From an uncultured Lachnospiraceae bacterium (GTDB lineage: Bacteria > Bacillota > Clostridia > Lachnospirales > Lachnospiraceae), in NCBI GenBank assembly GCA_937965795.1, contig CALCMD010000114.1, positions 1-17,651 of the forward strand: 17,651 nt of DNA, in the 5' to 3' direction. The notes under the pieces are model-generated. The model saw only the letters and a program-made list of their open reading frames with translations, ran no database searches and was not told the origin of the DNA. The position numbers and the translations under genes were made by a program. Shown one piece after another: positions 1-8,000 of the stretch. Each line of letters starts with the position of its first letter. The stretch's first letter is position 1.

Positions 1-90
1 GTTATCCGGCATCCTGCCCTGTGAAGCCCGGACTTTCCTCGTCTGGCACCTTTCGTTCTGCCAGCCGCGATTATTTATTCTACTTATCAC
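1..90 (-). ncRNA. rnpB: RNase P RNA, 5' part, cut by the window edge
   Basis: RNase P RNA is the catalytic RNA that trims the 5' leader from precursor tRNAs. Read on the minus strand, the segment contains the conserved core GAGGAAAGTCCGGGCTTC (about 25-42), followed by CACAGGGCAGGATGCCGG (about 7-24) and ATAAC at the edge; these match the P4-side strand and the start of the next helix of bacterial RNase P RNA. Just before the core lies a clean hairpin, CTGGCA/TGCCAG (43-48 with 59-64), in the position of P3. An A/T-rich stretch ahead of that would be the 5' strand of P1, whose partner lies outside the window. The 5' end is estimated from the promoter at 97-125 as about position 90, accurate to a few bases. 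The bulk of the gene is missing, so class A versus B cannot be decided. Confidence 0.9.
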
Positions 91-96
91 GGATGT

Positions 97-125
97 ATTC
101 TAGCATCTGAATACCTGAAAGTCAA
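97..125 (-). promoter_or_regulatory. Sigma-70-type promoter of rnpB
   Basis: On the minus strand the -35 is TTGACT (120-125), the spacer is exactly 17 nt, and the -10 is TAGAAT (97-102). The -10 is preceded by TGC, giving an extended -10 element (TGCTAGAAT). Transcription would start near position 90, just ahead of the A/T-rich P1 strand of RNase P RNA. This is one of the best promoter matches in the window, as expected for a highly transcribed stable RNA. Confidence 0.8.
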
Positions 126-171
126 GATACCAGAATATTTGTTTCCATTAGATTCTAGCTACTCAGGTATG

Positions 172-954
172 TCAGATTACGCAAAACGGACTTTTGATTT
201 TTTCGGAATACACCGTCAGTTCCGGTAATTCCTTTTCAAGAAACTCTTTCATCTGCGCCAGAAAGATATGTTCCAGCCCATAATGTCCTGCATCGATCAC
301 TGCCAGCCCTTTCATGACTGCATCGACCCCGTCATGATGTCCGAAATCTCCGCTGATGAACACCTCTGCTCCGGTTTGCAGCGCCGCATCTACCATACTC
401 TTCCCTGATCCCGGCAGGACGGCGGCCCTGACGACCTTCTGTTCCAGATTCCCAAAAATCTTAACGCTATCCAGATCAAACACCTTTTTTACATACTCCC
501 CGCATTCCCGAAGCGTCATCGGCTGCGGAAGTTTTCCGGTACGCCCAAACCCTTCCCTCTTCTCTTCGTCCTCAAAGGTCACTTCCAGAATTTCTGCATC
601 GGAAAGTCCCAGCATATCGGCTGCCAGCGCCCCCATCGTTACCACGTCGTAATTCGTGTGCATTGCATAATAAGTAATATCACTCTGTATCAGTTCTACA
701 AGCCTGCGCCCGATAAAATCGTCCGTATTCACTTTTTTTATGGGGGAAAACAGCATCGGATGATGCGTCAGCAAAAAATCCGCCCCCACGGCTTTTGCAT
801 CCTGAATCACCCGCTCTGTCGCATCCAGCGCCAGATATACCTTTTTCACATCCTTCTCCCTGCGTCCTGCCTGAAGCCCGGAATTATCCCAGGACTCCGC
901 CATGCAGAGCGGATATTTCTTTTCCAGTTCTTTTATGAGAGCTGCACCATTCAT
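172..954 (-). CDS. Nif3-family dinuclear metal protein (YqfO-like, 'GTP cyclohydrolase I type 2 homolog')
   Basis: This 260-residue cytoplasmic protein belongs to the Nif3/YqfO family. These are widespread proteins that bind two metal ions, usually as ring-shaped oligomers. The cellular role is not settled, and the 'GTP cyclohydrolase' label is only by homology. Expected metal-site motifs are visible: THHP (63-66), HTNYD (99-103) and DAGHYGLEH (221-229), plus the family segment SGDFGHHD (201-208). At 260 residues it is the short form, without the roughly 100-residue insert found in longer homologues such as B. subtilis YqfO. The ATG overlaps the trmK stop in an ATGA, so the two genes should be translationally coupled. 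A trmK-nif3 pair next to rpoD is a common arrangement in Firmicutes. No terminator is evident before the rnpB promoter. Confidence 0.93.
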   Translation of the reverse strand: MNGAALIKELEKKYPLCMAESWDNSGLQAGRREKDVKKVYLALDATERVIQDAKAVGADFLLTHHPMLFSPIKKVNTDDFIGRRLVELIQSDITYYAMHTNYDVVTMGALAADMLGLSDAEILEVTFEDEEKREGFGRTGKLPQPMTLRECGEYVKKVFDLDSVKIFGNLEQKVVRAAVLPGSGKSMVDAALQTGAEVFISGDFGHHDGVDAVMKGLAVIDAGHYGLEHIFLAQMKEFLEKELPELTVYSEKIKSPFCVI

Positions 955-1643
955 CGCATTTTCTCCTTTGCCCTTTTTATCTGCTCGATCTTCTCCTCAA
1001 TCTCCAGAAGTCTTTCTTTGGCCCTTGTCGTTTTACTTTCCGCCAGGCTGCGCCGCACGTTTTCAAATGTCTGCTGCTCTCTTTCCAGAAACTGTTTCAG
1101 GCATACGTTTTTTTCCTTTAAAAGACAGGGGCCATACAACGCCTCTATCTCTGAAAGCTCTTTCATACGGCCATGCTCTGCACGCATCATGGGATAAAAT
1201 TTTCCATCCTCCAGAATCATTTTCTCAGAAGTGATCCGGTATCCTTCTTTTTGCAGAAACCGTCGTACCTTTTCCATATCTGACTGGGGCTGCAATACCA
1301 GTTCACGCACCGTCCGAAGAACTTCCGCCCCTTCTTTCAGTATTTTTATTACCAGACTGCCGCCCATTCCGGCAATGACCACACAATCCGCCTCGCCGGG
1401 TCTTAGCTCTCCAAGTCCGTCGGAAAGCCGGGTTTCAATCTTCTCTTCCAGTTCATACGCCCGGATATTTTCTTTTGCTCTTTGAAGAGGCCCCTTATGA
1501 ATATCCATTGCAATGGCGCCTGGAATCACGCCCTGCCTGATCAGCCAGAGCGGTATGTATCCGTGGTCTGTCCCTATGTCTGCCACCCGAAAGCCGGGAG
1601 TCACCAGACTTGAAACAGACTCCAGTCTTTTTGATAATTGCAT
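951..1643 (-). CDS. trmK: tRNA (adenine(22)-N1)-methyltransferase TrmK
   Basis: The product is a 230-residue SAM-dependent methyltransferase of the TrmK/YqfN family, which makes m1A at position 22 of certain tRNAs (known for the B. subtilis enzyme). The Rossmann-like SAM site is shown by DIGTDHGYIP (22-31) and the acidic AMDIHKGPL segment (45-53). The family motif IAGMGG (90-95) marks the catalytic side. The C-terminal 45 residues are rich in Lys, Glu and Arg and look like the coiled-coil tail of this family. The ATG follows TAGGAAG, in which the rpoD stop codon TAG forms part of the ribosome binding site, and the gap to rpoD is 12 nt. The 3' end overlaps the nif3-like gene by 4 nt. Length and motifs are normal and the assignment is secure. 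Confidence 0.94.
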   Translation of the reverse strand: MQLSKRLESVSSLVTPGFRVADIGTDHGYIPLWLIRQGVIPGAIAMDIHKGPLQRAKENIRAYELEEKIETRLSDGLGELRPGEADCVVIAGMGGSLVIKILKEGAEVLRTVRELVLQPQSDMEKVRRFLQKEGYRITSEKMILEDGKFYPMMRAEHGRMKELSEIEALYGPCLLKEKNVCLKQFLEREQQTFENVRRSLAESKTTRAKERLLEIEEKIEQIKRAKEKMR

Positions 1644-1655
1644 GATGTCTACTTC

Positions 1656-2792
1656 CTAATCCAAATAGTCTTTTAAAATCCGGCTTCTGCTGGGATGTCT
1701 GAGCTTTCTGAGCGCCTTCGCCTCAATCTGGCGAATGCGTTCCCTTGTAACGTTAAACTCTTTTCCCACCTCTTCCAGCGTCCTGGGACGTCCGTCTCCC
1801 AGCCCATAACGAAGCCGGATGACCTTCTGTTCCCGCTCGGTCAGAGTTTCCATAACCTCCTCCAACTGCTCCCTCAAAAGGGTATACGCCGCCTCTTCTG
1901 CCGGCACCGGAATATTGGTATCCTGAATAAAATCACCCAGATGACTGTCATCTTCTTCGCCCACTGGTGTTTCCAGTGAAACCGGATCCTGCGATATTTT
2001 CAGAATCTCCCGCACTCTCTCCGGTGAAAGCCCCATCTCCTTCGCAATCTCCTCTGGCTTCGGTTCTCTGCCGTACTCCTGAAGAAGCTGCCTGGACACA
2101 CGGATGGTACGGTTGATGGTTTCCACCATGTGAACCGGGATTCGGATGGTTCTGGCCTGGTCTGCGATAGCTCTTGTGATGGCCTGTCTGATCCACCAGG
2201 TCGCATACGTGCTGAACTTAAAGCCCTTACGGTAATCAAATTTTTCTACTGCTTTAATCAGACCCAGGTTTCCTTCCTGAATCAGATCAAGAAGCGCCAT
2301 TCCCCTGCCCATAAAGCGTTTTGCAATGCTGACAACCAGACGCAGATTTGACTCTGCAAGCCTGTTTTTCGCCGCCTCCCGCTCCTTTTCCTTTCCTTCC
2401 TCCATACATTTGCAGACTTCAATTTCCTCCTCCGCAGTAAGAAGCGGAATCTTACCGATTTCTTTCAAATACATACGCACGGGGTCTTCGATACCTACGC
2501 CCTCCGGTACGGACAGATCCTCTTTCGCAGGATCGATTTCCTCTTCCTCCGGTGTGAAATCCACATCATCCTCATCATTCAGCAAAAGCTGATCTTCCTT
2601 TTCAGACATATTCAGTACATCGATCCCCTTGCTGTCCAGGAATTCATAAACGGCGTCGCACTGCTCTTCGTTCAGCGGCGTTTCTTTAAAAAAGTCCGTC
2701 ACCTCCTGATAATTCAGGACATTCTTTTTTTCCTTCGCATATGCCAGTAATTCTTTTAATTTTGTTTCAAAGCCTACTGTCTTCTGTTCCAT
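1656..2792 (-). CDS. rpoD: Primary RNA polymerase sigma factor (sigma-70/SigA)
   Basis: This 378-residue protein directs RNA polymerase to housekeeping promoters. The domain order is canonical. A region 1.1-like segment covers residues 1-80, followed by an acidic linker. Region 1.2 begins at EDPVRMYLKEIG (102-113). Region 2 includes DLIQEGNLGLIKAVEKFDY (169-187) and the -10 recognition segment FSTYATWWIRQAI (193-205). Region 3 covers about 220-290. Region 4 runs from about 318 to the end with the -35-binding helix-turn-helix VTRERIRQIEAKALRKLRH (348-366). The length is typical of Firmicute SigA, shorter than E. coli RpoD because the large non-conserved insert is absent. A GCAGGAAA ribosome binding site precedes the ATG. 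It lies 41 nt after dnaG, matching the dnaG-rpoD operon arrangement. No internal promoter could be assigned with confidence. Confidence 0.98.
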   Translation of the reverse strand: MEQKTVGFETKLKELLAYAKEKKNVLNYQEVTDFFKETPLNEEQCDAVYEFLDSKGIDVLNMSEKEDQLLLNDEDDVDFTPEEEEIDPAKEDLSVPEGVGIEDPVRMYLKEIGKIPLLTAEEEIEVCKCMEEGKEKEREAAKNRLAESNLRLVVSIAKRFMGRGMALLDLIQEGNLGLIKAVEKFDYRKGFKFSTYATWWIRQAITRAIADQARTIRIPVHMVETINRTIRVSRQLLQEYGREPKPEEIAKEMGLSPERVREILKISQDPVSLETPVGEEDDSHLGDFIQDTNIPVPAEEAAYTLLREQLEEVMETLTEREQKVIRLRYGLGDGRPRTLEEVGKEFNVTRERIRQIEAKALRKLRHPSRSRILKDYLD

Positions 2793-2833
2793 CCGGTTTC
2801 CTGCCTTTCATCCATCTATGTTCAATTTTTACC

Positions 2834-4600
2834 TTAATCGAGGGAAATATGCAGATTCTTCAATTCTGCCAGCTTCCGCTCCTCCCTGATGCTCTTCTGA
2901 AGTCCTGCCATATCCGTCGGTTCCAGAAGGGCGCGCCTGTGTGTGATGCCATTGCTTCTGACGCGATATATCGTTTCTCTCAAAGCCTTATCAAACTCCG
3001 TCTGCGACTCCAGTGGAAGGGTGGTGTGAAACAGAGACGCTGCTTCCCGCTGCTGTTCCGGCTCCGTGAAATGATTGATGATCTTCGCCGGAACCACATC
3101 TCCCTCCCTGATCTGTAAAAACAAAAGCTCTGCCGCTTCATGATACAACGTTTCCGTAAAATCCTCCGCGCTGATATGATCTTTGATCTGTTCGTACAGC
3201 CCCGGTTTATCGATCAGCCAGGTCAAAAGCAGCTTCTGTGATTTCTGGATTCCACTTTCTTTTTCCGTCTGCTTTTTTTCCCTTCTTGGTTCTGTCCTTA
3301 CTGCGGCCGTCCCTTTCATCGCCGCGCGGTTTACCAGCCTGCGCAGATTGTCAAATCCAACGTGGTATTTTTCTGCCACGGCCTCGATATAATTTTCACG
3401 TTCCAGCTCTACCTCAAATTCTATGAGCCTGTCCGCCACCGCGCGGTAAAACGCCGTTTTTCCTTCCGGATCCTTCATATCGTAATCCCGCTCCAGCACG
3501 GATATTTCAAACATAAAACTGTTTTCCGCTTCCTCAATGCGCTCCTGAAATTTCTCCGCCCCCAGCGCCTTGATGAATTCATCCGGATCTTTATAAGGCT
3601 GCATATGCAGAACCTTCGCTGACAAGCCTGCCCCTTTCACAATCGGAATCGCCCGCAGCGCTGCCCTCGTCCCTGCCTCGTCGCTGTCATAGGTCAGAAT
3701 CACCTCATCGGTATAACGCTTTAAAAGTCCCGCGTGCTGTGTCGTCAACGCTGTTCCCAGAGACGCGACCGCATTCTTAAATCCTGCCTGATGCAGAGAA
3801 ATCACATCCATATAGCCCTCGCATACCAGAAGATTTTTCTTCCTGGACGTCCTCGCCACATTCAGGCCATAAAGATTCCTGCTCTTATCAAAGATTTTCG
3901 TCTCCGGCGAATTTAAGTACTTCGGCTTTCCATCTCCCATCACGCGGCCGCCAAATCCGATCACACGGCTGTTCACATCCATAATCGGGAAAATTACACG
4001 ATTCCAGAATTTATCGTACATCCCCCGTTTCTCATCCACATTCATCAATCCCGACTCCCTTAAAAGTTCGTCGCTGACCCCCTGCTTTTTCATATACTGA
4101 TACAGATCATTGCTGTATTTATTGGAAAATCCCAGTCCAAAGCTTTTCATCGTGTCATCGGAAATCTGCCGGTCTTTCAAATATTTCATCGCCTGCTTTC
4201 CGCCGTCACTCCGAAGCTGATAGTAAAAATATTTCGCCGCCATCTTATTCAATTCCAAAAGTCTTGCCCTTAAGTCCTGATTCTTTCTCTCCTCCTGTGA
4301 ATACTCCTGCTCCGGAAGAGCGACTCCTGCCCGCTCCGCTAAAACCTTCAAAGCTTCCGGAAATGTATAATTTTCATATTCCATCAGAAAAGTAAAGACG
4401 TTTCCGCCCGCCCCGCATCCAAAACAATAATACATCTGCTTTCCCGGACTGACAGAAAAGGACGGTGATTTTTCATTGTGAAACGGGCATAAGCCAAAAT
4501 AGGAGCTTCCTTTCCGCTGTAATTTCACATAACCGGAAATCACATCTACAATGTCATTTCTCTGCCTTACTTCTTCTACCAATTCATCCGAATAATACAC
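2834..4600 (-). CDS. dnaG: DNA primase DnaG
   Basis: DnaG lays RNA primers for DNA replication at the fork, working with the DnaB/DnaC-type helicase. From the chosen start the protein has 588 residues. The CHC2 zinc ribbon ligands are C38, H41, C59 and C62 (CPFH and CFGC). The TOPRIM catalytic core has E261 in VCEGYMDV and the D305/D307 pair in YDSDEAG. The C-terminal region from about 430 on is the variable helicase-binding domain. An in-frame ATG exists at 4621 (seven residues longer), but no clear ribosome binding site precedes it. The GTG at 4600 is preceded by GAGGTGATAAG, an 8-nt match to the 16S rRNA 3' end at good spacing, and gives the usual family N-terminus (YYSDELVEEV...), so GTG is preferred. 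It lies between dgt and rpoD and is probably co-transcribed with both. Confidence 0.97.
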   Translation of the reverse strand: MYYSDELVEEVRQRNDIVDVISGYVKLQRKGSSYFGLCPFHNEKSPSFSVSPGKQMYYCFGCGAGGNVFTFLMEYENYTFPEALKVLAERAGVALPEQEYSQEERKNQDLRARLLELNKMAAKYFYYQLRSDGGKQAMKYLKDRQISDDTMKSFGLGFSNKYSNDLYQYMKKQGVSDELLRESGLMNVDEKRGMYDKFWNRVIFPIMDVNSRVIGFGGRVMGDGKPKYLNSPETKIFDKSRNLYGLNVARTSRKKNLLVCEGYMDVISLHQAGFKNAVASLGTALTTQHAGLLKRYTDEVILTYDSDEAGTRAALRAIPIVKGAGLSAKVLHMQPYKDPDEFIKALGAEKFQERIEEAENSFMFEISVLERDYDMKDPEGKTAFYRAVADRLIEFEVELERENYIEAVAEKYHVGFDNLRRLVNRAAMKGTAAVRTEPRREKKQTEKESGIQKSQKLLLTWLIDKPGLYEQIKDHISAEDFTETLYHEAAELLFLQIREGDVVPAKIINHFTEPEQQREAASLFHTTLPLESQTEFDKALRETIYRVRSNGITHRRALLEPTDMAGLQKSIREERKLAELKNLHISLD

Positions 4601-4646
4601 CTTATCACCTCGTGATTTCATTCTATTGGCTTATCACTACTTCGCC

Positions 4647-4700
4647 GTCCTAAGGAATCCGCCAGGCATAGCCTGTCCCCTCTTAGGACAAACCTTAGGA
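4647..4700 (-). promoter_or_regulatory. Structured dgt-dnaG gap with alternative stems
   Basis: In the minus-strand RNA, GTCCTAAG (4682-4689) pairs perfectly with CTTAGGAC (4647-4654), enclosing a small hairpin CAGGC/GCCTG with a 3-nt loop (4663-4675). A second upstream copy, TCCTAAGG (4693-4700), overlaps the dgt stop codon and could pair instead with CCTTAGGA (4648-4655). The two upstream copies therefore compete for one downstream arm. No U-tract follows, so this is not an ordinary terminator. It sits about 45 nt upstream of the dnaG start and may be an mRNA processing or stability element or a control structure for dnaG. The function is inference; only the base pairing is seen. Confidence 0.5.
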
Positions 4701-5702
4701 TAAGTTCCACGATTTTGGAATATAAAGTTCCGAAAACTTATCCATCGAATACTGGTCTGTCATCCCCGCTATATAGTCGCAGATGACCTGTTCTCTTTTC
4801 TCGCCCCGCTCGATCAGGCTGATATATTCCACCGGCATCTCTTCCGGATATTTGCTGTAATGGCGATACAATGCCTGAATCATGCCACATGCCTTTTCCT
4901 CCTCCTGCCTTGCGCGGGGATTTTTATAAACATGCCGGAACATAAATTCCCGAAGCTCCGACATGGCCTGCTCCATGCTGGGCGACATGATAATATCCGG
5001 CTGATTTTCACTGTTTCTGACAATATCATGAATGATGGAATTCAGCCTTTCTCTGGTCGTGAATCCCAAAACCTCACGGTATCGCAGCGGAATTTCAGTC
5101 TCCATGAGAATTCCTGCCCGCTCTGCGTCATCAATATCATGATTGATATAAGCAATCTTATCGGAAAGCCGCACGATCTTTCCTTCCAGCGTGGAAGGTT
5201 TTCCGGACGTCCTGTGATTCGCAATCCCGTCCCGCACTTCCCACGTCAGATTCAGCCCTCTTCCCTTATTCTCCAAGATCTCCACCACACGGACACTCTG
5301 CCGGTAATGGGCAAATCCCAGCGGACAGATTTCATTCAGCGCACGTTCTCCGGCATGTCCAAAAGGCGTATGCCCCAGATCATGTCCCAAAGCGATCGCT
5401 TCCACCAGATCTTCATTCAGACACAAGGCCCTGGCAATCGTCCGGGCGATCTGCGCCACCTCCAGCGTATGCGTCAGGCGCGTGCGGTAATGATCTCCCT
5501 GCGGGCGCAGAAACACCTGCGTCTTATGTTTCAGCCGCCGAAAGGATTTCGCATGGAGAATTCTGTCACGATCCCTCTGATACACCGTCCGGATGTCACA
5601 CGGCGCCTCTTCACGATTTCTTCCTCTCGTCTTTGCACTGAAAGCTGCATAGGGACTGAAAAACTGCGCTTCTCTCTCTTCCGCCTTCTCCCGTATCGTC
5701 AT
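4695..5702 (-). CDS. dgt: Deoxyguanosinetriphosphate triphosphohydrolase-like protein (HD domain)
   Basis: This 335-residue HD-superfamily phosphohydrolase belongs to the dGTPase-like (type 2) family. Such enzymes hydrolyse dNTPs to deoxynucleoside plus triphosphate and help control the dNTP pool. The metal-binding HD residues are visible: H78 in RLTHTLEV, H107-D108 in LGHDLGHTPFGH with further His at 111 and 116, and D181 in RLSDKIAY. The frame is open further upstream, to 5876, but that extension overlaps the end of comEC and has no family character. The ATG at 5702 has a strong GAGAGGAGG site 7 nt upstream, so it was chosen. It lies 67 nt after comEC and just upstream of dnaG, an arrangement that links dNTP control to replication. 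The exact nucleotide substrate cannot be told from sequence. Confidence 0.92.
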   Translation of the reverse strand: MTIREKAEEREAQFFSPYAAFSAKTRGRNREEAPCDIRTVYQRDRDRILHAKSFRRLKHKTQVFLRPQGDHYRTRLTHTLEVAQIARTIARALCLNEDLVEAIALGHDLGHTPFGHAGERALNEICPLGFAHYRQSVRVVEILENKGRGLNLTWEVRDGIANHRTSGKPSTLEGKIVRLSDKIAYINHDIDDAERAGILMETEIPLRYREVLGFTTRERLNSIIHDIVRNSENQPDIIMSPSMEQAMSELREFMFRHVYKNPRARQEEEKACGMIQALYRHYSKYPEEMPVEYISLIERGEKREQVICDYIAGMTDQYSMDKFSELYIPKSWNLS

Positions 5703-5735
5703 CAAAAAACCTCCTCTCCCGATCTTATTCTCTCT

Positions 5736-5764
5736 ATTATATATATTCTGTAAAAATCTTAAAA
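5736..5764 (-). promoter_or_regulatory. Candidate promoter upstream of dgt
   Basis: In the comEC-dgt gap the minus strand carries a perfect TATAAT (5736-5741) with a weak TTTTAA at 17-nt spacing (5759-5764). It would give a leader of about 27 nt before dgt and would start the dgt-dnaG-rpoD unit independently of the com operon. The surroundings are very A/T-rich, so a chance match is possible. Confidence 0.4.
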
Positions 5765-5769
5765 TTCCT

Positions 5770-7977
5770 TTATTTTTTACAAAATCCTGTAAAAAAATTA
5801 TTTTTTCGGTATTCCTGTACGCTAAATCCTTCTCTGTTAACAGATACCTTGACCGCACCGCTCTTTTCTGTCTCATAAACGACAGTTCTCACATCTTTCA
5901 GACGCTCCAGAAGCTCTTTTGACGGATGCCCATAGGAATTATCCCGTCCACAGGATATGACGGATACCGTCGGACGTATCTGCTCTAAAAGTTCCTTTGA
6001 CGTAGAATTCTTCGAACCGTGATGCGCCACCTTCAGTACCGATATTTTTCCTGCCCTTCCGCTTTCTTCCAGATATTCTTCCCCTTCTTTCTCCACATCG
6101 CCTGTCAGCAGCGCACGAAAACTTCCATACTGCACGGCAAGCACCAGTGAATCCCTGTTTTTATCCGTCCCATCGGCTCCTTTTCGCGGCGCCAGGCATT
6201 CGATGTTCCATACGTCCGCTCCCATTTTCATTCCTTCCTGAAACTTCAGAACCGGAATCTTTCTTCTCTCTGCCAGCCGTTCTATCTGACCATATGTTTC
6301 ATCTCTTTCTTCAAGCGCGGGAAGCACCAGACAGGCGACGTCTATTTCCCCTTGCGCTTCCAGCAATTCCACAGCTCCATTGATATGATCTTCGTCCATG
6401 TGTGTGAGAAAGAGATAATCCAGTTTCCCAATTCCTCTGCATTTCAGAAAAGGAAGGATACGGTATTTTCCAACCTGGGAGACGCTGCTGCTTCCCGCGT
6501 CACATAAAAATGTTCTCCCGTCCTCTGTCTGCCAGAAAATTCCATCCCCCTGCCCCACATCCAGAAATGTCATCTCCATACCCTGAATCTTCGAAACCGG
6601 AAGCCCTGCCGTCCCAAAAGCCAGCATGCCGCTGCAAAGAAGAAGCTTTCCTTTCTCTCTTCCCGCTCCTGACAGCACCCCAAATACCAGAAGAAGAATC
6701 CCATAATATAAGAAAATGCTTCCTTCATCCGGCCTGCCCCAGATCTGCCGCGCTCCCGGAACCCTCAGGCTCCAGAAGCAGAGCGCCTTCATCATGCGCA
6801 GAATATAATGGCAGGGCGCAAACAGAAAAATTCCCGCCGGAATCCATACCAGACCGATCATGCCAGAAAACAGCCCTGCCAGAAGCAACACAGACATCAG
6901 CGGTAAGATCAGCAAATTTAAGAAAATCCCCATTGCGGAAAACTGATAAAAATGGTACAGCATACATGGAAAAATCGCAAGCTGAACAGAAAGACTGACC
7001 AGCATACCGTCTGCAAGCTTTCCTTTCGTCCGGATACACTTCTTCAAAACGGGATACAGGTACGCAAGTCCCCCTGCCGCCAGCACAGAAAGCTGAAATC
7101 CCCCCTCAGACAAAAGCAGCGGATTCCGGAACAAAAGCAGAAGAACCGCCAACGCCAGGCTGCTTTTCAAATCATAGGTTCTTCCGGACGCCTGCGCGCC
7201 CAGATAGACCAGAAACATCAAAAATGCCCGGCAGGTGGACACGCTCATTCCCGTCATGATACTATAAAGCCCTGTCAGGCTTCCGCTCAAAATTCCTGCC
7301 AGAAAAAATCCCGCTCCCAGCTTACGAATTGCCGAAAAGAATAACATTCCAAGCAGAGAAATGTGCAGCCCCGAAATCGCCAGCACATGCGAAATGCCAG
7401 CGTTCTGATAGAGGTTTTTGACGTCCTCTTCCATGCCATTTTTATCCCCCAGCAGCATAGCGCACATCAGAGAAGCTTCCTCTTCTTCTGCAATTTCATA
7501 AAGGCTTTCTTTTATTCTGTTTCTGACATCTGAAATCGTCTGCCTGAATCTGTCCGTTTTTCGGTCAATCAGCGTAATATGGCACTTTGACATCAAAAGA
7601 CCGATTTTCTGTGCGCGATACCATTTTTCCATATCAAATTGACCTGGATTCCCCGCAGACTCCGGCTCCTGGCATATTCCGGTCACTTCCAGAATGTTTC
7701 CAATCTGATACGAAATATCTTTGTCTGTAAAAATGAGAATATTGAAATCGTAAGACTCCTGATTTGTTCCTGATAAAATAGAATTGTTTTTAAGATAAAT
7801 CTGATTTGTATTCTTTCTTTCCTGCCTGTATATCTGCCCCCGTATCCGGACGCTCTGTCCCGCATCGTGATCTGGCAGCGGCGTCTCCCGACGCCATCCT
7901 GCCCTTCCTGTCACGAAAATACCCGCAATCCAGAGTACAAAAAGCAACGCTGCCAGACACAGCGGCCGTCTGCCCAT
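5770..7977 (-). CDS. comEC: ComEC/Rec2 DNA-uptake channel protein
   Basis: ComEC is the membrane channel that passes single-stranded DNA into the cytoplasm in natural transformation. This 735-residue protein has the complete layout. It starts with an N-terminal membrane segment (about 7-23) and a soluble domain (about 35-140). The multi-spanning competence domain follows and includes GISHVLAISGLHISLLG (194-210). The C-terminal metallo-beta-lactamase-like domain has FLDVGQGDG (471-479), LTHMDEDH (524-531), LLTGD (623-627) and AHHGSKNS (651-658). The HxxDxDH pattern is intact, so the putative nuclease site is not obviously disabled. AAGGAAGGGG precedes the ATG. It is the last gene of a unit starting with comEA, 23 nt after the GerMN lipoprotein gene. 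No comG, comF or pilus genes are in the window, so transformability cannot be concluded. Confidence 0.96.
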   Translation of the reverse strand: MGRRPLCLAALLFVLWIAGIFVTGRAGWRRETPLPDHDAGQSVRIRGQIYRQERKNTNQIYLKNNSILSGTNQESYDFNILIFTDKDISYQIGNILEVTGICQEPESAGNPGQFDMEKWYRAQKIGLLMSKCHITLIDRKTDRFRQTISDVRNRIKESLYEIAEEEEASLMCAMLLGDKNGMEEDVKNLYQNAGISHVLAISGLHISLLGMLFFSAIRKLGAGFFLAGILSGSLTGLYSIMTGMSVSTCRAFLMFLVYLGAQASGRTYDLKSSLALAVLLLLFRNPLLLSEGGFQLSVLAAGGLAYLYPVLKKCIRTKGKLADGMLVSLSVQLAIFPCMLYHFYQFSAMGIFLNLLILPLMSVLLLAGLFSGMIGLVWIPAGIFLFAPCHYILRMMKALCFWSLRVPGARQIWGRPDEGSIFLYYGILLLVFGVLSGAGREKGKLLLCSGMLAFGTAGLPVSKIQGMEMTFLDVGQGDGIFWQTEDGRTFLCDAGSSSVSQVGKYRILPFLKCRGIGKLDYLFLTHMDEDHINGAVELLEAQGEIDVACLVLPALEERDETYGQIERLAERRKIPVLKFQEGMKMGADVWNIECLAPRKGADGTDKNRDSLVLAVQYGSFRALLTGDVEKEGEEYLEESGRAGKISVLKVAHHGSKNSTSKELLEQIRPTVSVISCGRDNSYGHPSKELLERLKDVRTVVYETEKSGAVKVSVNREGFSVQEYRKNNFFTGFCKK

Positions 7978-8000
7978 TCGTCCCCTTCCTTTCTATGTTT

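Noticed and set aside
111..170. ATACCTGA (111-118) and TCAGGTAT (163-170) form an 8-bp inverted repeat between the nif3-like gene and rnpB.
   Set aside because: The loop is 44 nt, there is no U-tract, and one arm lies in the rnpB promoter spacer. Too weak to call a terminator.
5773..5796. TTTTTTACA/TGTAAAAAA 9-bp inverted repeat in the last codons of comEC.
   Set aside because: It is entirely A/T-rich with a short loop and encodes the Phe/Lys-rich tail. Low stability, probably a result of base composition.
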